Assembly (NCBI GenBank): GCA_001796335.1
Contig: MGMF01000017.1
Span: 1 to 64,000, forward strand
Direction of reading: 5' to 3'
DNA: 64,000 nt
Source: Chloroflexi bacterium GWB2_49_20
Lineage (GTDB): Bacteria; Chloroflexota; Anaerolineae; Anaerolineales; Villigracilaceae
The translations under genes were made by a program, and so were the position numbers. Shown in pieces: positions 8,956 to 17,155 of this stretch (within the stretch, counting starts at the first letter, position 1; every line of letters starts with the position of its first letter). The notes below the pieces were generated by a model that saw nothing but the letters and a program-made list of their open reading frames with translations, did not search any database and had not been told where the DNA came from.

Positions 8956-9408
8956 ATGAAACTGAACGATCTGCAACCTAATCCGGGGTCGAAGAAAAAA
9001 CGTAAGCGTGTTGGCCGCGGCACATCCGCTGGCCAAGGCAAGACTGCTGGTCGCGGCACCAAAGGACAAAGTTCACGTGCTGGGTCTGGCGGTCACCTGT
9101 ATCGCCAGGGCGGCAACCTGCCTTTCTTCCGCCGTTTACCCTTCCTGCGTGGTTATGGGTTTACTCCCCCAAACCAGGTGGAATATTTTGAGGTCAATCT
9201 TGAGCAACTTGCTGATTTTGCTGCAAATGCCGAGATCACGCCCGAATCTCTTATGGATGCCCGGCTGGTCCGAAATTTACGCATGCCCATTGCAATTCTT
9301 GGGAGAGGTGAGATCAAGAATCCTCTCAAGGTACACGTCCATCGCATTACCAAGGGCGCTCGGGAAAAAATCGAAGCTGCTGGCGGAAGTGTGGAGATAA
9401 TTGCCTAA
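8956..9408 (+). CDS. rplO: Large ribosomal subunit protein L15
   Basis: A 150-residue L15. The N-terminal half is the glycine- and basic-rich extension that threads into 23S rRNA (GRGTSAGQGKTAGRGTKGQ), preceded by MKLNDLQPNPGSKKKRKR. The C-terminal half ends with KGAREKIEAAGGSVEIIA, typical of the family. It lies between rpmD and secY as in most bacteria. Confidence 0.98.
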   Translation: MKLNDLQPNPGSKKKRKRVGRGTSAGQGKTAGRGTKGQSSRAGSGGHLYRQGGNLPFFRRLPFLRGYGFTPPNQVEYFEVNLEQLADFAANAEITPESLMDARLVRNLRMPIAILGRGEIKNPLKVHVHRITKGAREKIEAAGGSVEIIA

Positions 9409-9429
9409 GCTGTCAGTACTAGGAGAGAT

Positions 9430-10785
9430 ATGAAATCCACATTTTCTGCGTGGCGTTATCTTTGGAAATCGCAAGATATCCGGAAAAAACTGCTGGTCAC
9501 TTTGGGACTGCTGGTCATTTATCGTCTGGCAGCCAATGTCCCTGTACCGGGAATTAATACCGTGGCACTGTCCAACCTGCGTGCAAACTTAGGAGCATCC
9601 GGTACTTTCTTCGATTTCCTTGATCTGCTCTCAGGTGGAACGGTTTCCAGTTTTTCATTACTGGCCATGGGTGTTTACCCATATATTACCGCCCAGATCA
9701 TCCTGCAGTTGTTGGTACCGATCATACCTGCTCTGCAACGCCGCATGGAAGATGATCCCCGTGAAGGCCGCAAGTGGATGGAAAAATGGACCTACTATCT
9801 GGCTGTACCCATGGCAGCTCTATCAGCCATTGGCCAGATCAATATTTTCAATTCCATCTCCATCCGAGGCGGCGGCGTTCCTATCTTGAACTTTGGTTTT
9901 ACTCAAGGCTTGATTTTGCCTTCCATCGCTATGTTGTTAAGTATGATTGCCGGCACGATGTTTGCGATCTGGCTGGGAGAATTAATATCCGAATATGGCA
10001 TCCGAGGCCAGGGGCTGTCGTTGATCATTTTTGCTGGCATTGTCGCAAAAATGCCCAGCAACTTTAGATCCATATTGCTTGACGAACAGACTCGCTGGTT
10101 CATGCTGTTCTTTACGATCGTCCTGATCATTTTGACAATCTTCGCAATTGTATATGTACAGCAAGGTCGTCGAAACGTTCCGGTTATGTACCCAGGCCGA
10201 CGGATGGGGAATCGCATGTCCATGCCGGTGAAAGGTACTTTGCCCTTGATGGTAAATATGGCTGGAATGATCCCGCTTATTTTTTCAAGTGCCTTCCTGC
10301 AATTCCCCGCGATTATCGCCAGTTATTTTGCCAGCTCTAAGATTGAGTGGGTGGCAGCCCTTTCCGTCAAAACTAGTGAGATCTTCGGTGGAAGTTCTTG
10401 GGTTTATTGGTTGTTGTATTTCCTGATGGTGGTTGGTTTCACATTCTTCTACACCGATGTCCTTTTTGCCCAGCAAAACTATGGCGATAACTTGAAGAAA
10501 ATGGGTGCACAAATCCCAGGTGTAAATCGAGGCGCACCCACCCAAAAATATCTTACCAAGGTCCAGCGCCGAATCACCCTTCCCGGGGCTTTGTTCCTGG
10601 GCTTGGTGGCGATCCTGCCCTTCCTGGTGCAGCTTGTCCTGCCGGTAGGGAACCGCACATCCGGTCTATTCTTGGTCTCATCTGCTGGTTTGTTGATCGT
10701 AGTCGGCGTGGTACGTGATACGTTCCTTAACATCGATGCTGAACTGAAATTGCACGGTTACGAAGATTCACTATTGGTGCGATAG
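9430..10785 (+). CDS. secY: Protein translocase subunit SecY
   Basis: A 451-residue SecY, the channel of the Sec translocon in the cytoplasmic membrane. About ten hydrophobic helices are visible. Recognisable segments are RLAANVPVPGIN, the second-helix region FSLLAMGVYPYITAQIILQ, the cytosolic loop YVQQGRRNVPVMYPGRRMG, and FFYTDVLFAQQNYGDNLKKM. Length is normal. It is followed by adk as in many spc operons. An AGGAGAG site precedes the ATG. Confidence 0.98.
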   Translation: MKSTFSAWRYLWKSQDIRKKLLVTLGLLVIYRLAANVPVPGINTVALSNLRANLGASGTFFDFLDLLSGGTVSSFSLLAMGVYPYITAQIILQLLVPIIPALQRRMEDDPREGRKWMEKWTYYLAVPMAALSAIGQINIFNSISIRGGGVPILNFGFTQGLILPSIAMLLSMIAGTMFAIWLGELISEYGIRGQGLSLIIFAGIVAKMPSNFRSILLDEQTRWFMLFFTIVLIILTIFAIVYVQQGRRNVPVMYPGRRMGNRMSMPVKGTLPLMVNMAGMIPLIFSSAFLQFPAIIASYFASSKIEWVAALSVKTSEIFGGSSWVYWLLYFLMVVGFTFFYTDVLFAQQNYGDNLKKMGAQIPGVNRGAPTQKYLTKVQRRITLPGALFLGLVAILPFLVQLVLPVGNRTSGLFLVSSAGLLIVVGVVRDTFLNIDAELKLHGYEDSLLVR

Positions 10786-10795
10786 CAGGTATAAA

Positions 10796-11455
10796 TTGCC
10801 AACCTACATTGTTTTGATCGGTCCTCCTGGTGTTGGAAAAGGTACGCAAGCAAAGATCATTGCGGAGAATACAGGTTTGCCGCACATATCTTCAGGAGAC
10901 CTCTTCCGTGAGAACATCAAGAACCAGACCGAGATGGGAATGTTGGCACAATCATTTATTAATAAAGGTGAGCTGGTTCCGGATAGTGTTACGATTTCCA
11001 TGATCCAAAACCGATTGAACGCACCTGATTGTGCCAATGGCGCTTTGCTGGATGGTTTTCCCCGCACGCCCACCCAGGCAAAAGTACTCGATGAGATGCT
11101 GGTCCAGTTGAATGGAAAAGTGACCTATGTACCTTATATTTCAGCACCCAGCGATACTTTGATCGAACGATTAAGCGGACGACTTACCTGCCGCGCACAA
11201 GGACACATTTTTCATGGCAAGTACAATCCGCCGAAAGTTGCGGGTGTATGTGATCTTGATGGTTCTGAACTTTTTTTGCGAGATGATGATAAAGTTGAAA
11301 CAGTCAGGCACCGGATCCAGGTGTATACCAATCAAACTGCCCCGCTGATTGAGTACTATCGTCAGCGCGATCTCCTGGTGGAGATCAATGGAGCCAGGCC
11401 GATCGAAGAAGTAACATCAGATCTTTTGAAGGTATTAGGAACCAAGCAGGAATGA
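10796..11455 (+). CDS. adk: Adenylate kinase
   Basis: A 219-residue adenylate kinase (ATP + AMP to 2 ADP). The P-loop is GPPGVGKGTQAK near residue 9, followed by HISSGDLFRENI (AMP site) and LLDGFPRTPTQAK. The LID region has only two cysteines, not the four of zinc-LID enzymes. The start is TTG with a weak AGCAGG motif; no better in-frame start gives the full P-loop. The stop overlaps map by four bases. Confidence 0.96.
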   Translation: MPTYIVLIGPPGVGKGTQAKIIAENTGLPHISSGDLFRENIKNQTEMGMLAQSFINKGELVPDSVTISMIQNRLNAPDCANGALLDGFPRTPTQAKVLDEMLVQLNGKVTYVPYISAPSDTLIERLSGRLTCRAQGHIFHGKYNPPKVAGVCDLDGSELFLRDDDKVETVRHRIQVYTNQTAPLIEYYRQRDLLVEINGARPIEEVTSDLLKVLGTKQE

Positions 11456-12219
11456 ACTGGGCTGGCCAGGTAAATATTAAAAGCACAGCCGAGATCCTGC
11501 TGATGCGTGAAGCCGGGCGAATAAATGCAAGCGCACTGGCTGCAGTAAAGGAACTTTTACAACCTGGTGTTACTACCGCAGACCTCAACGCGGCTGCTGA
11601 GGAAACCTTGCGGAAACACGGTGCTTATTCACCTTTCAAGGATTACGGTCATCCGCCTTATCCGGCTTCCATCACCGTAAGTATTAACGAACAACTGGTG
11701 CATGGGATACCGGGGAAGAGGAAATTGAAAGAAGGTGAGATTGTCTCTGTGGATTGCGGAGCCGTCTTTGAAGGTTATGTCGGTGACTCTGCATTCACAG
11801 CTGGAGTTGGTGAAATTTCAGCCAGTGCTTTAGCACTCCTGGAGACAACAGAAAAAGCGCTTTATATTGGTATCGATCAGATGCGCACCGGAAAGCACAC
11901 GGGAGATATCTCTGCTGCCATCCAGAAATTTGTGGAAGGCAAAGGGTACCAGGTAACCCGTGAATATACCGGACATGGTGTAGGCAGGCAGATGCATGAA
12001 GGCCCTCAGGTTCCAAATTATGGAATCCCGGGTACCGGTATTCTCCTGCGGCCAGGAATGACCATAGCCTTGGAACCGATGGTGCTGGTAGGAACTCACA
12101 GGACGCGTGTCCTGTCTGACCAGTGGACAGTAGTATCAGCGGACGGATCATTGACGGCCCATTTCGAACATTCGGTCGCCGTCACCGAAGGAGAGCCTCT
12201 AATCCTGACAGTCCTTTGA
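11452..12219 (+). CDS. map: Methionine aminopeptidase, type I
   Basis: A 255-residue M24A metallopeptidase that removes the initiator methionine. The metal ligands lie in VSVDCGAVFEGYVGDSAF (two Asp), GHGVGRQMHEGP (His), ALEPMVLVG (Glu) and the C-terminal HFEHSVAVTEGEPLILT (Glu). It overlaps adk by four bases, as in many spc operons. No N-terminal zinc-finger domain is present. Confidence 0.97.
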   Translation: MNWAGQVNIKSTAEILLMREAGRINASALAAVKELLQPGVTTADLNAAAEETLRKHGAYSPFKDYGHPPYPASITVSINEQLVHGIPGKRKLKEGEIVSVDCGAVFEGYVGDSAFTAGVGEISASALALLETTEKALYIGIDQMRTGKHTGDISAAIQKFVEGKGYQVTREYTGHGVGRQMHEGPQVPNYGIPGTGILLRPGMTIALEPMVLVGTHRTRVLSDQWTVVSADGSLTAHFEHSVAVTEGEPLILTVL

Positions 12220-12242
12220 TCCGGACTTGAGAATCTGAAATC

Positions 12243-12271
12243 TGGACGGAAGCTGGAAAAGAAAGTATAAT
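12243..12271 (+). promoter_or_regulatory. Probable internal sigma-70 promoter before rpmJ
   Basis: TGGACG (12243-12248), a 17-base spacer and a perfect TATAAT (12266-12271) lie between map and rpmJ. Transcription would begin near 12278, about 44 bases before the rpmJ ATG. It would allow the rpmJ-rpsM-rpsK-rpsD-rpoA-rplQ part to be transcribed independently. The -35 box is a four-of-six match. Confidence 0.6.
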
Positions 12272-12321
12272 CTAACCTTTGGCTGTGAAGCCATGTGATT
12301 TGGTTAAGGAGCAGTGCAATT

Positions 12322-12435
12322 ATGAAAGTGTCACCATCTATACGTAAGCGTTGCGCAAAATGCAAGGTCGTTAAGCGCAAGGGCAGACTGTTTATCATCT
12401 GCGAAAATCCTAAGCATAAACAACGACAAGGATAA
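12322..12435 (+). CDS. rpmJ: Large ribosomal subunit protein L36, zinc-binding form
   Basis: A 37-codon gene reading [20 protein letters not shown] and ending [10 protein letters not shown]. Cys11, Cys14, Cys27 and His32 form the C+ zinc motif of L36. AAGGAG lies about 10 bases before the ATG. Position before rpsM is canonical, and the length equals the family norm. infA, usually just upstream, is missing. Confidence 0.97.
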   Translation: MKVSPSIRKRCAKCKVVKRKGRLFIICENPKHKQRQG

Positions 12436-12443
12436 GTTAAACT

Positions 12444-12827
12444 ATGGCGAGAATTGAAGGTATTGATCTTCCGCGTAATAAGCGGGTCGAAGTCGGGCTG
12501 ACCTATATTTTTGGTGTTGGCCCCACACGAGCCAGGGAGTTGCTTGCAGCCACCTCGGTAAATCCGGATACCCGTATCAAGGATTTAACCGAAACTGAAG
12601 TATCCTCCATTCGTGAATACATTTCCAAAAACTGGAAAGTAGAAGGCGATTTGCGCCGCTCGGAGCAGTTGAATATCAAGCGTTTAATTGAAATCGGCTG
12701 TTATCGCGGCTTACGACATCGTCGTGGTTTGCCAGTCAGGGGGCAGCGCACCCGCACGAACGCGCGCACCCGCAAGGGAACTAAAAAGACGGTTGCTGGT
12801 CGCGGCCGGCGTCGTGGCGGCAAGTAA
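12444..12827 (+). CDS. rpsM: Small ribosomal subunit protein S13
   Basis: A 127-residue S13 of the 30S head that contacts the P-site tRNA and 50S. Blocks seen are [20 protein letters not shown], the helix-hairpin-like [10 protein letters not shown], and [20 protein letters not shown] followed by a basic tail [16 protein letters not shown]. Length is normal. Confidence 0.98.
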   Translation: MARIEGIDLPRNKRVEVGLTYIFGVGPTRARELLAATSVNPDTRIKDLTETEVSSIREYISKNWKVEGDLRRSEQLNIKRLIEIGCYRGLRHRRGLPVRGQRTRTNARTRKGTKKTVAGRGRRRGGK

Positions 12828-12865
12828 AAAGCCTGCCTGGATTTCAATAGTTTTAGAGAGGTATT

Positions 12866-13267
12866 ATGGCTCAAAATGTTCGTTCTATGCGTCGTAGTGG
12901 TGCAAAGAAGGTGAAGCGTTCTCTGTCTGCAGGACAGGTGCACATATTTGCTTCATTCAACAATACCATTGTCACCATTTCGGATACCGAAGGTAATACC
13001 CTGACCTGGGGAAGTGGTGGATCGGCTGGATTCAAGGGCTCTCGAAAGAGCACCCCATTTGCCGGTCGTCTGGCTGCAGAACAGGCCATCAAGGCTGCAC
13101 AGGCCATGGGTATTCAAGAAATAGACCTGTTTGTAAAGGGACCTGGTCCGGGTCGTGAGTCAGCCATCCGGGCAGTTCAGGCTATGGGCATTAAAGTGCG
13201 CTCCATATCAGACCTGACTCCTGTTCCCCATAACGGCTGTCGGCCTCCGAAGAAACGCCGCGTTTAG
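12866..13267 (+). CDS. rpsK: Small ribosomal subunit protein S11
   Basis: A 133-residue S11 on the 30S platform. The conserved segments [45 protein letters not shown] and the C-terminal [16 protein letters not shown] are all present. AGAGAGG precedes the ATG. The spacer of 38 bases from rpsM has no other element. Confidence 0.98.
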   Translation: MAQNVRSMRRSGAKKVKRSLSAGQVHIFASFNNTIVTISDTEGNTLTWGSGGSAGFKGSRKSTPFAGRLAAEQAIKAAQAMGIQEIDLFVKGPGPGRESAIRAVQAMGIKVRSISDLTPVPHNGCRPPKKRRV

Positions 13268-13292
13268 TCTGGTTGAGAGAGGTTAGAACAAT

Positions 13293-13952
13293 ATGGCAAG
13301 ATATATTGGTCCGGTTTGTAAATTATGCCGGCGTGAAGGTGAAAAATTATTTCTAAAGGGAGAACGTTGTTTTTCTCCAAAATGTGCTTTTGATAAACGT
13401 CCCTATGCACCCGGAGCGCATGGAAAATCCGTGCAAGGTGGGGGTGGGAAGCGCCGAGGTGGCACCGGTCGTGAATCGGATTATGCCCGTCAATTGCGCG
13501 CCAAGCAGAAAGCCCGACGTGTTTATGGCGTTCTGGAGCGACAATTCCGCCGCTATTATGGCATCGCTTTACGGCAGCGTGGTTTGACAGGCTTGGGACT
13601 GTTGCAGACTCTTGAGTCTCGTATGGATAATGTGATCTACCGGATGGGTTTCGCAAGCAGCCGTGCCCAGGCTCGTTTATTGGTCACGCATGGTCATTTC
13701 ACAGTGAATGGTCGTCGTACGGATGTACCATCCATGTTGATTGGAACTGGCGACCTGATCGCTGTTCGTGAAGGGTCACGCGATACAACATTCTTCAAAG
13801 AACTTCCGGCATTTGCTGAGGCTCGCAATACCCCCATGTGGGTGAGCCGCGACTTGAAGAATCTTACCGGCAGCGTTTTACGTTTACCAGAACGCGCTGA
13901 AATCGATGCAAACCTGGATGAACAGTTGATCGTTGAGTACTACTCACGATAA
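13293..13952 (+). CDS. rpsD: Small ribosomal subunit protein S4, zinc-finger form
   Basis: A 219-residue S4, a primary 16S rRNA binder and often autoregulator of the alpha operon. Near the N-terminus Cys9, Cys12, Cys26 and Cys31 (CKLCRREG and RCFSPKC) suit the zinc-finger type of S4. The S4 RNA-binding domain is seen as [20 protein letters not shown], with [12 protein letters not shown]. Slightly longer than E. coli S4 because of a glycine/arginine-rich insertion around residues 44-60. Confidence 0.97.
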   Translation: MARYIGPVCKLCRREGEKLFLKGERCFSPKCAFDKRPYAPGAHGKSVQGGGGKRRGGTGRESDYARQLRAKQKARRVYGVLERQFRRYYGIALRQRGLTGLGLLQTLESRMDNVIYRMGFASSRAQARLLVTHGHFTVNGRRTDVPSMLIGTGDLIAVREGSRDTTFFKELPAFAEARNTPMWVSRDLKNLTGSVLRLPERAEIDANLDEQLIVEYYSR

Positions 13953-14013
13953 CCGGGATATTGGTTAATTAGCGTAGAAAGGTGTGCAAGAACGCACCAG
14001 GGAGAGGTGAACC

Positions 14014-14985
14014 GTGACGGGTTTAAGTAACATGGTCATGCCAAAAATTGAGCGCGAAGCCGAAGCTCGAAATTACGGTAAGTTTGTGATCAGCCCGCTG
14101 GAACAGGGTTATGGAATGACCCTCGGGAATGCGATGCGCCGGGTATTGCTGTCATCATTGGAAGGTTTTGCAGTTACTTCCATTCGCATATCTGACGTAC
14201 TGCATGAGTTTAGTGACATCCCAGGCGTACGGGAAGATGTGTTGCTGGTAATGCTGCAAATCAAACAATTACGCCTGGTCTTGCATGATGTGGATACCAC
14301 ACGCATGCACCTTGAAGTGCGCGGTGAAGGTATCGTGACGGCGGCAGACATTATCACGCCACCCGAGGTTGACATCATCAACCCCGATTTGTACCTGTTC
14401 TCAGCGGATAATGCCAAGACTCGCCTCGATATTGAGTTTACAGTTGAGCGCGGGCGCGGTTATTCCCCCGCCAACGAACGTGGCGGGCACCTGCCGATTG
14501 GTGAACTCCCGGTGGATGCCATCTTTGGACCGATCAAACGGGTCAATTGGGAATTGCAGTCAGCGCGTGTAGGTCAGAGCACCAACTTTGACAAACTCAT
14601 CCTCGAGATCTGGACAGATGGCACCATCTCTCCTGAAAAAGCGATGAGCTCAAGTGCCAAGATCTTGATCGAGCACTTGCGGTTTATTGCTGGAGTAAGT
14701 GAAGAAACCCTGGCAATTGCCATTGAAAAGGAAGTTTCCAGTTCAGGGCTAACCAGTGAAGTGGCTGAAACACCTGTCGAATCTTTGGATCTTTCGGTGA
14801 GGGTCTTCAATTCGCTCAAACGCACTGGGATCACGACAGTAGGCGATGTGCTTGACCTGCTTGAAAAAGGTGACCAGGCCGTTATGTCTATTCGTAATTT
14901 TGGAGAGAAGAGCCTGGATGAGCTTCGCCAGAGAATGATCGAAAAAGGCTATATGAAAGATGAAACTCAGAAAGAGTTGGAGTAG
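14014..14985 (+). CDS. rpoA: RNA polymerase alpha subunit
   Basis: A 323-residue alpha subunit. The N-terminal assembly domain includes the typical block GYGMTLGNAMRRVLLSSLEG; the C-terminal domain that contacts UP elements and activators ends with SIRNFGEKSLDELRQRM. The GTG start follows a GGGAGAGGTGA ribosome binding site. Length and position (after rpsD, before rplQ) are canonical. Confidence 0.98.
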   Translation: MTGLSNMVMPKIEREAEARNYGKFVISPLEQGYGMTLGNAMRRVLLSSLEGFAVTSIRISDVLHEFSDIPGVREDVLLVMLQIKQLRLVLHDVDTTRMHLEVRGEGIVTAADIITPPEVDIINPDLYLFSADNAKTRLDIEFTVERGRGYSPANERGGHLPIGELPVDAIFGPIKRVNWELQSARVGQSTNFDKLILEIWTDGTISPEKAMSSSAKILIEHLRFIAGVSEETLAIAIEKEVSSSGLTSEVAETPVESLDLSVRVFNSLKRTGITTVGDVLDLLEKGDQAVMSIRNFGEKSLDELRQRMIEKGYMKDETQKELE

Positions 14986-14991
14986 TTAGAA

Positions 14992-15369
14992 ATGCGACAC
15001 CAAGTAGCAGGAAAAAAACTCAATCGTAGCAAGGGTGCGCGTAATGCCTTGCGCCGTACTTTGATCAAACAATTATTTACTCATGAACGCATCCAGACGA
15101 CTGAAGCCAAAGCCGCTGCGATCCGTGCTGAGGCAGAAAAAATGATCACAACGGCACGCAATTCCATTGAAAGCAGCGAATCAGAGAAAGTGGCTGCCCG
15201 CCGACTGATTGCTGCCAAGTTAAGCGATCATGCCATTGTCAACAAACTCTTCGATGAAATTGCTCCTCGTTTTGTCGGACGCCCGGGTGGTTATACCCGT
15301 GTTCTAAAGTTGGGACCACGTCTGGGTGATGCAGCCAACATGGTGCTGCTTGAGCTTGTGGAAGAATAG
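14992..15369 (+). CDS. rplQ: Large ribosomal subunit protein L17
   Basis: A 125-residue L17 near the exit tunnel. The protein begins MRHQVAGKKLNRSKGARNAL, then TLIKQLFTHERIQTTEAKA, and ends PRLGDAANMVLLELVEE, all typical. It follows rpoA by six bases. The segment after the stop carries two hairpins before truA. Confidence 0.98.
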   Translation: MRHQVAGKKLNRSKGARNALRRTLIKQLFTHERIQTTEAKAAAIRAEAEKMITTARNSIESSESEKVAARRLIAAKLSDHAIVNKLFDEIAPRFVGRPGGYTRVLKLGPRLGDAANMVLLELVEE

Positions 15370-15378
15370 TTGCAAGTC

Positions 15379-15416
15379 ACGACCATTGGGTCGTATGAAA
15401 GACGGTGAAAGCCGTC
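15379..15416 (+). other. Two tandem hairpins between rplQ and truA
   Basis: ACGACC-attg-GGTCGT (15379-15394) is a perfect 6-bp stem with a 4-base loop, and GACGG-tgaaag-CCGTC (15401-15416) is a 5-bp stem with a 6-base loop. Neither is followed by a U-tract, so simple intrinsic termination is unlikely. They end 7 bases before the truA ATG and could affect translation of truA or RNA processing. Function is unknown. Confidence 0.5.
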
Positions 15417-15423
15417 AGTGCAA

Positions 15424-16161
15424 ATGGCACGTTACCAGATTATTCTAACTTACGATGGCACAGAGTTCGTTGGCAGCCAGCGGCAGTTGAAATCCCGGAC
15501 AGTTCAAAGCGAGCTTGAAAAAGCGCTTGGAAAATTGAAATGGGATGGAAAATCCGCCCTGATGGCTGGACGCACGGATACCGGTGTACATGCCAGCGGG
15601 CAGGTGGCCGCATTTGACCTGGATTGGAAGCATTCGCTTGAAGATTTGGGAAATGCCCTGAATGCCTCCCTTCCCCTGGATATGGCGATCAGCCAGGTTG
15701 GCATTGCCCGTGAGGATTTTCATCCGCGTTTTGATGCAACCTGCCGCCGTTACAGCTACCGGCTGTTCTGCCAGCCGAATCGGGACCCTTTGCGGGAACG
15801 ATTTGCCTGGAGGGTTTGGCCTTCTGTAAGTGATTTGCACTCACTTGCTGAAATTTGGCCCGGGACGCATGATTTTGCTGCTTTCGGTACCCCACCCCGG
15901 CCGGGAAACAGTACCGAGCGTACTGTGCTCGATGCAAAATGGCAACTGGTTGACGATGAATGGCAATTTGAAATTCGGGCCAATGCCTTTCTTTACCACA
16001 TGGTACGGAAGATTGTCCATGCCCAGGTGGCTGTAGGCCAGGGCAGGATCACAATTGAAGATCTAACCCGGGCGCTTGAACATCAGGCTGCATTGCCATC
16101 CAGATTGGCTCCGGCTCACGGGTTGACCCTTGTTGAAGTAAGTTATGAAGTTCTGGAATGA
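15424..16161 (+). CDS. truA: tRNA pseudouridine(38-40) synthase TruA
   Basis: A 245-residue pseudouridine synthase that modifies the anticodon stem-loop of many tRNAs. The catalytic aspartate is in GRTDTGVHASGQVAAFDL. Other motifs are ILTYDGTEFVGSQRQ at the N-terminus, RRYSYRLF and NAFLYHMVRKIV. The ATG at 15424 gives the expected MARYQIILTYDGTEF start; an in-frame GTG two codons earlier is less likely. Placement between L17 and L13 genes is common. Confidence 0.96.
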   Translation: MARYQIILTYDGTEFVGSQRQLKSRTVQSELEKALGKLKWDGKSALMAGRTDTGVHASGQVAAFDLDWKHSLEDLGNALNASLPLDMAISQVGIAREDFHPRFDATCRRYSYRLFCQPNRDPLRERFAWRVWPSVSDLHSLAEIWPGTHDFAAFGTPPRPGNSTERTVLDAKWQLVDDEWQFEIRANAFLYHMVRKIVHAQVAVGQGRITIEDLTRALEHQAALPSRLAPAHGLTLVEVSYEVLE

Positions 16162-16185
16162 TTAGTCTGAAATTGGAGAGACACT

Positions 16186-16614
16186 GTGTATAAATCGTAT
16201 TATCCAAAGGCTGCTGAAATAGATCGTGAATGGGTATTGGTGGATGCCAAAGGCCACAATTTGGGACGCCTGGCAACCCAAATCGCTTCGATCTTACTTG
16301 GCAAGCATAAGCCAACATTTACCCCGGGTGTGGAAATGGGCGATTTCGTGGTAGTGATCAATGCTGCTGAAATTACTGTTACCGGCACTAAATTGGACGA
16401 AAAGATGTACCACCATCACTCAGGATACCCGGGCGGTCTAAAATCGATCACCTTGCGTGATCAATTGAAGAAGCATCCGGATAGAGTGATCAGCTCGGCT
16501 GTGTGGGGAATGCTCCCGCACAATAAAATGGGCAAACATCTTCTCAAGAAACTTAAAATCTATGGCGGTGCCGAGCACCCACATGGCACGCAAAACCTTA
16601 AACAGGTTATTTAG
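16186..16614 (+). CDS. rplM: Large ribosomal subunit protein L13
   Basis: A 142-residue L13, an early 50S assembly protein. The sequence shows REWVLVDAKGHNLGRLATQI, GKHKPTFTPGVEMGDFVVVI, the histidine-rich YHHHSGYPGG, and AVWGMLPHNKMGKHLLKKLK. The start is GTG after a GGAGAG site. It pairs with rpsI downstream, as nearly always. Confidence 0.98.
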   Translation: MYKSYYPKAAEIDREWVLVDAKGHNLGRLATQIASILLGKHKPTFTPGVEMGDFVVVINAAEITVTGTKLDEKMYHHHSGYPGGLKSITLRDQLKKHPDRVISSAVWGMLPHNKMGKHLLKKLKIYGGAEHPHGTQNLKQVI

Positions 16615-16639
16615 CAGGTAATGGAGCAGGAAGGAACTT

Positions 16640-17035
16640 ATGACTGTTCAATATTTTGAAGGCGTTGGACGCCGAAAAGAAAGCGTAGCCCGTGTTCGTT
16701 TGATGAGCGGATCGGGAAACTTTGTTGTCAATGACAAAGCCGCCCAGGAATTTTTTACCAGACTGGGTGATTATGAAGCCATCTTGGCTCCTCTTACGGC
16801 TGCTGGTGAAGACTTAAAATCATATGATATTTCCGTCAAGATCAATGGCGGGGGTGTCACAGGCATGACCGATGCAGTTGTTCTGGGCCTGGCACGCGCT
16901 TTGACCAAGGCCAACCCGGATTGGAAAATGGCCATGCGTAAGGGTGGTTTCCTTACCCGCGACGCACGTGTCAAGGAACGCAAGAAACCAGGCCTGAAGA
17001 AAGCCCGCAAGGCTCCTACGTACACCAAACGTTAA
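16640..17035 (+). CDS. rpsI: Small ribosomal subunit protein S9
   Basis: A 131-residue S9, whose C-terminal tail reaches the P-site tRNA anticodon. Features are YFEGVGRRKESVARVRL, INGGGVTGMTDAVVLGLARA, DARVKERKKPGLKKARKAP and the terminal YTKR (family usually YSKR). AGGAAGGAAC precedes the ATG. It closes the ribosomal protein run. Confidence 0.98.
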   Translation: MTVQYFEGVGRRKESVARVRLMSGSGNFVVNDKAAQEFFTRLGDYEAILAPLTAAGEDLKSYDISVKINGGGVTGMTDAVVLGLARALTKANPDWKMAMRKGGFLTRDARVKERKKPGLKKARKAPTYTKR

Positions 17036-17074
17036 TATTTCATTCATGGGCAGAACATGCCCTGCAAAACTTCA

Positions 17075-17138
17075 ACCGCGGAGAGCGCGGAGTATACGGA
17101 AAAAGGATCCTTCCTTCGTACTCTGTGTGCTCTGCGGT
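17075..17138. repeat. Imperfect palindromic repeat (GCGGAGAGCGCGGAG type)
   Basis: The left arm ACCGCGGAGAGCGCGGAGTA and the right arm TACTCTGTGTGCTCTGCGGT are near reverse complements, separated by about 24 AT/GA-rich bases. This resembles the dispersed CGCAGAGAACGCAGAG palindromic sequences found in many environmental genomes. Because it is in an open frame it creates a false N-terminal extension of the following gene. It could form a hairpin between rpsI and yabN. Confidence 0.65.
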
Positions 17139-17155
17139 GCGTTTATGGAGAAAGT

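Noticed and set aside
17057-17155. Coding extension of yabN upstream of 17156
   Set aside because: The codons fall into the palindromic repeat, and the ATG at 17156 has a good ribosome binding site and gives the length of known YabN.
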